From assembly GCA_016858145.1 (NCBI GenBank), contig JAEHOE010000026.1, forward strand, positions 806,001 to 870,000: a DNA stretch of 64,000 nt. The letters run 5' to 3'. Numbering within the stretch: the first letter of the stretch is position 1; the number at the start of each line of letters is the position of its first letter. The notes below the pieces were generated by a model. It searched no databases. It saw only the letters and a program-made list of their open reading frames with translations, and had not been told where the DNA came from. The position numbers and the translations under genes were made by a program. This document shows positions 24,201 through 35,300 of this stretch, one piece after another. The stretch comes from Edaphochlamys debaryana. Taxonomy: Eukaryota > Chlorophyta > Chlorophyceae > Chlamydomonadales.

Positions 24201-27200
24201 GGGGTGGGTGGGGCATGGGTGGGGGGTTGAGCTGGGGTGGGTCGGGGCTGGGGTGGGTCGGGGCTGGGGCTAGGGGCGGGCGGCAGGCGCTAAGGGTGGG
24301 GCTGGAGGCGGGCGTTGCAAGCGGCTGGCCGGGTCGCGGGCTCAGAGAGGCGGGGTCGAACAGCAGCCCAGGTGCGATGAACCTTATGCGCTTGACCTTT
24401 CTACGCACTCCTCTTGGGCCTTGCAGGGACATCGGAGCGGGTGGCGGCGGCGCCAAAATGTTGGGCCCCTCCTTCATGGTGAGCCGAGCAAGCACACCAC
24501 TTCGCACGCCCATCACGCACGCCGTTTCCCTGGAAACGTTCGCGCCAGTAGCGTTGAATACACGTGCTCCGGCACTGGCCTCTCCACGCCCAAGCACCAA
24601 CATGCCCCACCAACCCTACACGCAGCCGTCATCACCACCCTCGCACCAACACCCACCGCCCCCACCAGCACCCCCACACGCACACTCCCTCTCTCTGCGC
24701 TCTTCGGGACTCCGCCTGCCTCGTTGCAACAATGCAACCAGCACACACCTTCCTTCCCAGGCTCATCCGAGCAGCCCTTCACACCTTCCTTCCAACGCCC
24801 AAGCACCGACATCCCCTCCCACCCCTGCGTCCAGGTGGGGTCCGTTACCATGCGACACGAGGACTACCTGAGGCGCATGGCCGGGGGCGGCGGGGGCGGC
24901 CTCAACAGCAGCATGTCGCTGCCCGCGCCCCCCGGGACGCCCATGGAGGCGGGGTGGAGCGTGGAGGTGGAGGCGGCGGCGCTGGACGGGCGGCCGCCAG
25001 AGGCCACGGCGGCGACGGAGCTGAAGCGTGGGTCGGGGCAGGGGCAGGCCCAGGGGGCAGGGCCCAGGGGGCAGGGCCCTGGGGGGCAAGGCCCTGGGGG
25101 GCAGGGCCCTGGGGGGCAGGGCCCTGGGGGGCAGGGCCCAGGGGGCACGGCCCAGGGGGCAGGGCCCAGGGGGCAGGGCCGAGGGGGCAGGGCCGGGGGG
25201 GCAGGGCCGGGGGGACAGGGCCCAGGGGGCAGGGCCCGGGGGGCAGGGCCCGGGGGGCAGGGCCCGGGGGGCAGGGCCCGGGGGGCAGGGCCCGGGGGGC
25301 AGGGCCCGGGGGGCAGGGCCCGGGGGGCAGGGCCCAGGGGGCAGGGCCCGGGGGGCAGGGCCCAGGGGGCAGGGCCCAGGGGGCACGGCCCAGGGGGCAG
25401 GGCCCAGGGGGCAGGGCCCAGGGGGCAGGGCCCGGGGGGCAGGGCCCGGGGGGCAGGGCCCGGGGGGGCAGGGCCGGGGGGGCAGGGCCGGGGGGGCAGG
25501 GCCGGGGGGGCAGGGCCCAGGGGGCAGGGCCGGGGGGGCAGGGCCCAGGGGGCAGGGCCCAGGGGGCAGGGCCCAGGGGGCACGGCCCAGGGGGCACGGC
25601 CCAGGGGGCAGGGCCCGGGGGGCAGGGCCCGGGGGGCAGGGCCCGGGGGGGAGGGCCCAGGGGGCAGGGCCCAGGGGGCAGGGCCCGGGGGGCAGGGCCT
25701 GGGGGATGCATGGAGGCGGGTTGGGGTTGAAAGAGGAAGGGGGGCGCGCAGCGGGCCGTGGAAGTGTGAGTTAGTGAGGGGGTCGCGTGGGACGTATGTT
25801 GCGGCGTGTGGGGCCGCACGCTTCGTGGCTTGACCATGCATGCGCCACTTCCCTCGTGCCCCTCCCGCGCAGCCGCCAAGAGCAAACGATCGGTACGGCA
25901 GGCCGCCGCGCTGCCCGGGGCGGAGGAGGAGGAGGCGGACGGCGCCAGCACTCCCGTGCAGCGGCTGCGCCTGGGGTGAGACCACCGGGTGTGGGACGGA
26001 ATGGCCTCGGCATGCGTTGCTCCGTTCCGCCTGGTGCAGCAGGGTGTGGCCAGGAGACTTGGTCCATCAGTCAGATGAGGGTCCTCACGCTCAGCAGGGT
26101 GCGGCCGGGACACTGTGAAGCCAGCTGCCCACACCTTCTCGACATGCATGGCTCCCTCCTGTTGGTTGCAGGGTGAGGTCAGGGGACGCCCGCGAGTCCT
26201 ATCAGGTCCCTTCCTCCGTTACCCCTAAGCCAGTTTTGCCCACCCCCCTTACCTTGTTCCCCAACCCCTACCTACTGATGTTCCGCCGTAGCTGAAGCCA
26301 GATCCCCATTCCCTGCTCTATTCCTGCCGCAGGAAAAAGGATCCAGGCGCAGGCGGCGACAGCGACGACTCCGGATCCGAGGTCATTATCAACGATCTGG
26401 ATCAGGATCCGCCAACCGCCGCGCCTGTCAAGTCCACCACCTCCAAGTCCCTGTCCACCAAATCCGCCACCGCCAGCTCCAAGCTCGCCGGCGCCGCCTC
26501 CACCTCCGCCCGCACCCCCTCCCGGTTCTCCCTCCGCCACGCCGAAACGGCCGGCTCGAAGGACGGCGCCGCGGACCCCACCCCATCCTCCAAGAAGCTC
26601 GTTGCTAGCGCTAGTAACGGCGCGGCGCCGCCCGCGCCGGCCAAGCCGATGTCCATCAAGCTGCTCCAAGCCGCGGCGGCCGCGGAGGCGAGCGAGATCG
26701 CGAGCACGGGTAGCACGGCATCGGTCCGGTCGGCGGGCCGCCTAACGTCGCGAGCCAAGAGCACGCGATCTTCTAAGAAAGGCGCAGAAACCGACGGCGA
26801 GGCCGAAGTCGGCGCAAGCGAGCCGTCGCGAGCCGCGAAGACATCGCGATCCCGAGGCGCGGCGACGGACACTGAGGACGCGGGCTCGGCGCCTCGGTCT
26901 TCACGAAAACCCAAGAGCTCGCTGAGAGGCAGGTCTGGGGCCGGGGCGGAGACCACCGACGCGGAAACGGAGGGCGAGGGAGGCGCCGCGACGGACGGCG
27001 GCAGCGGGCGCGGGAGGTCCAAGTCAGGGCGTAGCAGCAAGGCGGCCGGGGGCTCGGGGCGGAGCCGGCGAGGGGCCAAGGTTGCGCCGGGAGCGATGAG
27101 TGACGCCGAGCCCCTGCCGCCCGGCGCGGTGGAGGATGCGGGGGCGGGTGCTGCGGACACCGAGGGTTCGTCCAAAAAGGCGGGCTCCCGGCGCAGCAAG

Positions 27201-27227
27201 TCAACGAAGCGGGGCGCAGCGGCATGA
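21275..27227 (+). CDS. four-span membrane protein with Cys-rich loop and basic tail, function unknown
   Basis: Eleven exons (21275-21448, 21923-21997, 22430-22551, 22850-23024, 23462-23578, 23763-23819, 24061-24203, 24427-24478, 24835-25027, 25873-25975, 26333-27227) join in frame into 701 residues. Hydrophobic segments lie near residues 38-57 (VLQILVTTVLPAVWYPL), 68-90 (PIITWAITAFVGCL onward), 91-112 (ALLLGLHCVLALALGAGLGVF) and 184-205 (LLDLLFVCLPAIFSLQLLM). Between the third and fourth is a loop with about nine Cys, two NCT glycosylation sequons and PCGGC. The spacing of four spans with one large Cys-rich loop recalls tetraspanins, but I do not see the CCG signature. After the last span come a charged helix and a ~300-residue Ser/Lys/Ala-rich tail with the acidic patch EVIINDLDQD. 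The minisatellite at 25.0-25.7 kb falls in intron 9 in this model. Confidence 0.75.
25047..25706. repeat. GC-rich minisatellite, 14-15 base unit
   Basis: About 45 tandem units of the form CAGGGCCCNGGGGG, with occasional one-base insertions, cover 660 bases. Units differ at the base after GGGCCC (A, G or T) and in the length of the G run. In the best gene model it lies inside an intron with donor GTGGGT at 25028 and acceptor GCGCAG ending at 25872. Because stop codons cannot form from the unit, all six frames stay open across it. Confidence 0.95.
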
Positions 27228-29339
27228 GTTCCCGAGTCCGGATCGGACTCTGTCCGGCTCCGGAAAGCCGGAGTCGCCGGACAGGACCGGATAGACCGCA
27301 ATGATCGTCATGCTCCCCGACCAAGCAGTTCTGTTGTCTATGCACGGACACGGATTGTGATGTTGCAGAGTAGTAGGACTAGCACGAGAGTCTGGGGCTC
27401 AGCCCTTTTCCCTGTCCTGAGGAGGGACAGACACTCTTGTTTACCTTTGTGTGCGACTGACTGCGCGGGTTGCAAGAGGCCCGCCAACTTGACCCAGTGA
27501 CGTGCATAAGTGACCATTCGAGTTGTTTGCCTGCGTGCTGGTGTTAATAATGCGTAGACCACGCCTGACGCACCCTTTGGGGCTGGGCTCGTGGGGCTTG
27601 ACGGGGCGCAGTCCCGAGTTTGGTGAGGTGAAGCATGTATCGGGAGGTCGAGAGTGGGCGTGTCAATGCAACGTGGGTGGGTGGGTGGGTGTGCAGCCGC
27701 TTTACACAATGCAATGAGCTTAATGGTTATGCCTTCATTGATTGTTCTCAAATGTGTGGTTCTCTGCGTCGTTGCTCTGCATGGACACAAGCAACGTGCA
27801 CAGACGTCTCTCAGGGAGCCCGGGCCAGACGGCCAGGCGCTGGTGTTGGTGGCGGTTGGGGGGGCTGAGAAAGACCCTATGTGATCACCATGTTGGTATT
27901 GAGGCAAGCCTGGAGTGGGGCACGTCCAGCACCCCATGGCGCAACGAGCGGCATAACGGATAACCGGAGGAAACCCATTACTTTTAACATTACCATGAGC
28001 ACCCCATCCTTGACCACCGTATCGCAAGGGCAGGGGCCTCGCCCTTGCTCAAGGGAAGAGGCGTCAAGCCTTTTCCGCCTTGTGCTCTAAGCAGGCATTG
28101 CCAGCGCTGTGCTGCCAGCCGCTTGCTAGAGGAAACAGCTGTGGAAATGGGAGGATGGACGACGTGGCACAAGAGAGATCATACAGGCTGATGGGGGTGG
28201 GGGCGGCGGGCATAGCCCCCGCGCAGTACACAAGCAACAAGGCCATCTAGCACTACACGGAGCGGTACGCGCAGAAGATGTAGTCGGTGATGCGGCTGAT
28301 AGCGGCTATGTGGGTGGGGGCATCCGGACACGCAGCAAAGTCACCAACCATTGGTGGGGCCACACTCAAGGGGAAAGGAGACACGGGAGACGAGTTACGC
28401 GAAAAGCAAGGCCATCATCAAATGCAACAAGTGCGCTGGTCGGCGACTATCCGCAACCCTGCTCTTGCGAGCCGAGAGCGGCGAGGGGGTTTGGCAAGGG
28501 CATCTGAGCAGAGCGCGAATGGCTCGGGGATGGGGTACGACCAGAGAGGGTTCAATGTTACACCTCTTTCCTTTAGCATAGCTCCGTAAAGCTTTACAGG
28601 CCCAGCGTGGAGGCCTAGCGGCAGCCATGCACGCCAAGTCTGCCCCGAGCCGTCAGAATGGCTTCATCAAGGGCACGTGGAGATCCGTCGAGATGAAGCA
28701 CACGCATCAAGAAAGAATTATCCCATGCATGTTCAATCGAGAGTAGATAAGCAGTAACTTCTGCAATACGACTGGCGCCTTTGCGGCGCATAGGGTCCAC
28801 AGCTCACAACGTCCCCCCAAAGAAGCAGCCAGCTGACTGTGCGTCAGTGGCAACCGAGTCCACCAAAAGCTCATGCGGCGTTTTGCCTAGCCCCCGCGTT
28901 GTCGCACCCGCCCCATGAACAATCAATCAGATAGCAGTAAAGGTAAGACCCTTGTCGAGCAACAGTGTGTCGATGCCCGCAGCCTGCACACGCCGCTAAA
29001 ACCACGATGCCCAACCACCAACCCGCAGGTCGTGTACATGCGGTCCCTTCAAACCGAATCTACCGGAATTGTGTTATTGCAATCACGAGGCCACGGCACA
29101 CGCCGCGCTGCTGCTGGCAGGCGCAGTTCCCCCACCCACATCACACCACCTAATGACACACACGGATGCGATGTGCCTCCCCTACGAGATCCCAGCTCCC
29201 TACCAATCAAGACACCGATCACCAGCCAACCTCACACCGACAGTATCACCTTCAAGCGCATCCAAGGACTCCATAACGACAGACCGACTCAAGTGCACAA
29301 GCTATCAACCCTATTCACCGTAGTCAAGCTTCCCACCAT
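27228..29339. other. convergent 3' regions and intergenic DNA, no gene supported
   Basis: This 2.1-kb stretch lies between two converging genes and is less GC-rich than its neighbours. Small open frames here lack splice-site boundaries and recognisable motifs. A GC-rich imperfect inverted repeat of TCCGG-type (about 27236-27292) follows the upstream gene's stop codon. Confidence 0.45.
28594..28598 (-). terminator. candidate TGTAA poly(A) signal of the pentaspan gene
   Basis: TTACA on the plus strand reads TGTAA on the gene's strand, 742 bases past its stop. A second copy lies at 28558-28562. Position is the only support. Confidence 0.3.
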
Positions 29340-32300
29340 CTAACGGTTGCCGAACGAGTTTCCGCGCGCTCCTGACTGCTGTTGATTGGAGTTCACCCGG
29401 TCGTACGGCTGCGGCTGAGCTGGCGACGGCGCGCCCGGCCCGTCATCATCCGTCGCCCGGTTCGAGGGGACCCGCTCCGCACCCGGCGGCGGTGGCGGCG
29501 AGCCGGACGGCGCCCGTGCGTAATGGTCACCAGCGGCCGGGCCGTTCGGGTCGGCCGGGGGCTGGCCGTAGGGACCCTGCTGGGGCTGGCCATAGGGGTC
29601 ATTCGGCGGCTGGCCGTAGGGGCCCGGCTGCGGCTGGCCGTAGGGATCAGCGGTCGGCTGGCCGTAGGGTCCTGGCTGGGGCTGGCCGTAGGGGCCCGGC
29701 TGCGGCTGGCCGTAGGGATCAGCGGGCGGCTGGCCGTAGGGCGCGGGCTGGGGCTGGCCGTAGGGGTCATTCGGCGGCGGCGGGTAGTAGCCGGCCGGGG
29801 GCGGCCCCATGGGCTGGCCTGTGTAGGGGTCCAGCTGCTGGCCGGTGCGTGGGTCGATGGCGATGGCCTGCGGTGCGCTGGTCATGGCGTTGGGGTCCAG
29901 CACCACGGCCCGGACCGGCTCGTCGCTGCCCCCCTTGGCGCCCTTCTCGGGGTCGCCCTCGCCCTCGGGGTGCACCTGGAGGAACACGGCGCGAAGGTAA
30001 GGAGAAGGTGAGTAGGCGACTAGGTGAGCAGGTGCGGAATCATGGGGCATTGCGGGGAAGCCCAGGGAAGCGAGTGCGGGCGCGGCTGGGCCCTAGGGGC
30101 GACGCGGCTCAAGGCACGAGGCAGGGCGGCGCAGGGCAGGGGCGGGGCAGGCTTCTTCACCACCACCGACTGCACTCCTCACCTTCTGGTCCTGGCGCGA
30201 GAGCAGCATGGGCTTGCAGCCGCAGGGGTCTGCCAGGTTGATCTGGTCCAGATGGGCCAGGAACACTGCGGAGGGGGCGGGAGGCGGGGGCGTGTGAGAA
30301 AGGGCGCAGCGAGGGGCTGTGGGAAGAGGGAGATCAAATGCAGGGAAGGAGCAGCACGGGGAAGCCCGGGTCGGCTTGGGCCACAGCACGTTCCCTCTGT
30401 GGTGGGCCGCCCTTAGCAGCCTGGCTGCTCCGCTCTTAGCTTCGCCTGCTGCGCCCGAGGCCGTTCTTAGTTAGATCCGAGGCCGTTCCCGCTCGTCCGC
30501 TCACCCATGGCGATGTTGACCGTGAAGAGGATCATCCAGCCGCCAAAGGTGGAGATGTTCCATGACTCCATGGCCCACCCCGTCACGTAGCAGCAGGGGA
30601 ACTCCTTGAGCTCAATGTACAGAGGCCGCACGTTGCGGGCGTTGGCAAAGTCAACGAGCACTTCAACCTGGGGCGAGAAAGGATTGGGGGAATTGGGGGA
30701 AGAGTGCACATTGAACGTGGGAAAGGGGGTGAGCGTCGGGCCGCCTGCGTAGGCAGCACTAGCTGGTTCTGAGAATGGGGGGCTCGCGCGAAGGCGAGAG
30801 AAGGGGCGTCGTCGTGTGACGTGGGTGTCTGCCGCACCTGTGCCTTTGTGTCGTTGACAAAGATGTAGGTGGAGTCAAAGATGCCAGTCAGCCGGGGGCG
30901 GGGCGTGTACTTGGACTTGACCTGCGGGGCGGAGTGGGGCAGGCACGAAGCGAAAGGAAGGTGAACACGCCTGGGGTAGCAAGGCCGGCCGGCATGCTTT
31001 GGTGCAGCGTTAGGGTTTGTCCTCCACTGCTGCCCTCCACATTGGGCCCCAGTAAACCGTCAACCGTCAGCCCACCTCGGCGACCATGGCATCAATCCTG
31101 TCCGTGATGTTGGCAAAGATCTGCAATCGTTGGACGGGAGAGGCGAGGAAGTCAGATCTCATCCCAACTCGGAGACAGCTTGTCCATCCGCCCCCACCAC
31201 CTTCCACCCGCTCGCACCCCACCCCACCCAAACCCAACCCAGCCACCTGGTCGATGTCCACGATGTCCGCGCGCTTAAGCGGCTCCTTGGCGCTGACGTT
31301 GTAGTCTTCAAAGAAGTAGTACTGCGCCAGGGGCTGCGGGGTTGGCGGAGCGAGGAGAGGGGGAGCACGGTTTCTTGTTTACCACGTGGTAACCGGCCGG
31401 AGCCAGGCGGGGGTTCAGGGCGTTTTAGGTTGCGGCGGGTCAGTTCAGTGTCCGCATGTCTGGGCCAGCGCTACCGCAGGCTCACCCCCAGGCTGAGGTC
31501 ATTGTTGTTGTTATTGTTGTTGTTATTGTTGTTGTTGTTATTGTTGAAGTTGTTGTTGAAATTGTTGACGTTCACGTTGACGTTGTTGTTGAAGTTGTTG
31601 CTGAAGTTGTTGCTGCTGGAGTTGTTGCTGGAGTTGTTGTTGGGGTTGTTGTTGGAGTTGGAGTTGGAGTTGGAGTTGGAGTTGGAGTTGGAGTTGGAGT
31701 TGGAATTGGAATTGGAGTTGGAGTTGGAGTTGCCGTTTGTGATGGTGATGATGATGTGCTCGGTGTTGTAGCAGCCGTCTTGTGCAACCACCAGCGTGCT
31801 GGCATAAACAACACTGGTGATGCTGTGGAGACGAAGGCAGGTATAGATAGGGAGGGTGGACGTCGTTAAGAGCGAGGTAGAGGTGTATGCCGGCGGAATA
31901 GCAGATGGGGTGCTTGATCTCACGAAATGGAAAGCACCCCCCGCGCAGGCCCCGCTACGCCCCCCTCCCCTCCCCCGACGCCCCGAGGCTCACAAGATGA
32001 CGAGCATACAGAGGATGAGGAAGAAGATGGAGCAGCCAATGCCCTGCGAAGGAGGAGGATCTTGAAGAATTAAAAAGCACATCACGATGTGCGCGCTAGG
32101 GGCAAAGCAGCAGGCATGCAAGCAAACACCATGCCGGCAGTCCCCGGGCGATGGCTCTAGCTGCCAGCAGATGGGTGATCAGGCCTCCACCCAAGCCGCA
32201 CCCAGGGGCAGTTGACAGCCACAAAGATGATCAGGAAGAGCAGGAAGATGAGTGTGATGACGTAGATCAGTACGACAGCGGTGTACTGCCGGTTGTCAAT

Positions 32301-35300
32301 GTCATCAACGTTATCGGTGTAGTTGGCCTTCAAGTTGGTGATTCCGATCACGAACTGGTGATAGGGGTAAACGGCCGAGGCATGAGTGAGATCGGGGGCT
32401 TGGCTAAATTGGGAGTACCGTACCAAGCCTCACGCGGTCTCCTAGCGGCGGCCCCAGGCGCCCAGACGCCCTCAGACTCACTTTATCGTTGATCTGCGAA
32501 CTGGTGTCGTTCAGCTGCTTCTGCACATCCTTAACCTGGTTCTCCACGTCCCGGGGCACCGTCTTGATCTGATTCTCCACGTCTACCACCGTGGTGCGCA
32601 CATTGTTTGTGACCTGGCCACGGTCAGCACCGAAGTACGGCAGGGGTATGAAGGGAGCGAGGTGAGGGCTGGTCTGGGGCGGAGGACAGCCCAGTAAGCC
32701 CAGGCGCGTGGTGCGCATGTTCAAGCTTTCTGGCCACGGCACAGACTGGGTCTGCGCCTGGCCCTGGGCCTGGCTTGGGTCTGGCCTGGACCTGGCTGGG
32801 CCTGGCTGCTGGGCCTGGACCTGACTCACCGTTGACTTGGGCGTTGGCATGGCGTTGTAGACGCGGAGCAGGTCATTCACGCTTGTCTTGTAGGGGCCCA
32901 GGCCGCCGGGCGGGAAGCGCGCGTTGATGCTGTTAACCAACGAGTTGAAGGAGGTGATTTGGTCGTTCAGGAGGGTGGAGAGCTGCGGGCGCAAGGCGAG
33001 GTCCAGCGGGACACGGAGGGATGAGGGTCAGCGTGCCAAGGGGGGCGTGCAGGGTGGCACGGCGCCCCGTGCCCGCATGTGGCTGGTGGCGGGGTGGCGG
33101 GGTGGTAGGGTGGGAGCGCGGAATGTGCGAGCCCAGGCGCAACTGCAACCACTCACCCGGCTGCAGAGGGCAACGAGGCCGGAGTTGTTGATAATCGACT
33201 GCATTGCCTTGACGGCAATGCTCGTGGAGGCGGCAAACGCGGCGGTCTGGCGGTGGTGCGGAGAGACGGGAGGGACGACCGTTACGACCTTGGCGCAATT
33301 TCCTCACACTCTGCCAGCCAGCTAGCCATGTTTCACCCATGCAGCCGCCCACCTGCGCCGACGAGGTGACTGCCTGTGCCTTGCCGGTGCCCAGGGAGGT
33401 GGCTTGCAGCGTGGCGAAGTTGGTGGATGAGGAGGACGCCGTGTAGGCAGTGAGGGCGGTGGTGGTGTCGACCAGGAGCGGGGACAGCTTGTCGAACTCG
33501 GTTCTGTGGGGTGGGCGAGGGGCCAGGTGTTGCTGCATCCGCAGGTGCTGCATGAGGGCATCGGAGCTACGCCCACTCACTTGACGGCCGCGATGGTGGT
33601 GCGCGCGGGGTTCAACTCGGATCCCACGTTTGCCTGCATGGCGGGGAGGATCGGGACGAAGGTGATAAGGGGTGCGACCAATCTACATATTGTCGCTCGG
33701 CCGTACGGATTTCTATGCACCCCTACCCGCCCGTGGACTTCTCCCGCTGCCCTCCAGCCCGGCGCTCACCCCGTTGATGGCGGCCTGCACGCTGTTGAGC
33801 GAGGTGATGAGCTGGTCAATGGTGCCCAGCGAGATCTCCTGTGCTAGAGACGTGAAGTTGGCGGGGAAGGTGAGAGGCGAGGGCCTCCTGTTGAAGAACC
33901 CCAGCGTCATGTTGTAGTAGCTGCGCAGCCTCTCAATCTGTATGTTGGTGTCTTGGTCCAGGAGCACGATGTTGGCCTGCGGGTGAAAGGGCAGGAAGAA
34001 GGGGTGAAGGAGGAGGGTAAGACGGGCGAGGAGGGGTCGTCAGTAGAGCGGAAGGATGGGGACAAGAGGGTGGCGGCGGGCCGGACAGTCGAGCGTGTCA
34101 GGGTAAATTTTAACAGGGATCGAGGACTGAGTATTTCGGCGATACATGCATGGTTTTGAAGGGCGCGCACCCCCTCACCGTCCGCACGCACCTGCACGTA
34201 GTCGATGCGCTCCAGCAGCGCCGTGAAGGCGGGGCTGTATGGGCCCCAGCCCGCCTGGAAGCTGGTGATGGCGGCGCTGACGGAGGGCAGCTGCGGGGGG
34301 CAAAGGGCGCAGACAGGAGCGGGGGCTGAGAGCCTGGGACGCATGTTTACCGGGACGGCTATCACCACCGGGTGCCAGCGAGCACTGCCGGCGTCCAGTC
34401 CCCAGCCGCTGGACCCTGGCGCTGGACCCTGGCATGTTGTCCAAGGGGGCCATCACGACTGGGTCCCAGCGCGCACAGCACACGGCGCTCACGCATCCAG
34501 GCCCCAGGCTGCTGCAGGTACTGTCCCAGTCCCTGCAACCGGTTCCCAGCATTCCCAGAGGCTGGACCCTAGCGGCGCGCAGCAGGGCTCATCACTCACC
34601 GCCAGCCGGAACTGTGCGTACACGTCCTTGAGGGTGCTGAGGTCCGTGGCCAGCTGGCTGATGGGCTGGGGGGTGCTGCTGCGGTACTGCGGAGCGCGAG
34701 GGGATGGAGGCGCGGGGACGGCGGGGGGCAGGGGCGACAAACGGGTCAGCCTTCAAGCAGCGAGCCGCGTGCCTGCTCTGCACAGGCCGGCGGCAGCACG
34801 TGGCTCAGCGACCAGGTCCCAGAAAAGCTCTCCGTGGCTTCTTCCTGACGCTCTGTCTACCCGCACTTTGTCATTGTTCCTCGCGCCCTGTTCACGCGCG
34901 CCCGCTCACCGTGGACCACAGGTCCAGGGCTGCCAGCATGGAGTCCACCTTGAACCGCCATCCGGTGGCCGAGTCCAGGTCCACAGCCTGAAGCGCCGTA
35001 TTGAGCGTGGAGGCGCCGGAGTAGGTGCTGCGGGCGGGTGGTGGAGCGAGGGAGGAAGGGAGGCGGGGTTGAGCGCGGCGGGATGCCGGAATGGCCACAG
35101 GGGCATGCGGGGGGGCGGGAGCAAGATCCCCTACACCGGTATCCGGGATGGGGATGGGGATTATGCGTGGCTCACAATGAGGTTGCGGTGTTGAGGTTCA
35201 GGAGCTGCGTGTTGAGCGTGGTGAGCTTGTTGGAGTAGTCCAGGAAGGTGGAATCGGCTGTGGCGAGGAACCCGATGCCGCGCGCGAAGGTGGGCAGCGT

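Noticed and set aside
24421..26149. Six long open frames rich in Gly-Pro-Gln or Pro-Gly-Pro on both strands
   Set aside because: They are created by the stop-free minisatellite; splice phases place it in an intron.
28915..29343. A 142-codon plus-strand frame
   Set aside because: No recognisable motif, no splice boundaries, and it runs into the 3' end of the opposite gene; probably chance.
31130..31771. Plus-strand frame with long Leu runs that looks like a membrane protein
   Set aside because: It is the reverse complement of the Asn-coding repeat in a well-supported exon of the pentaspan gene.
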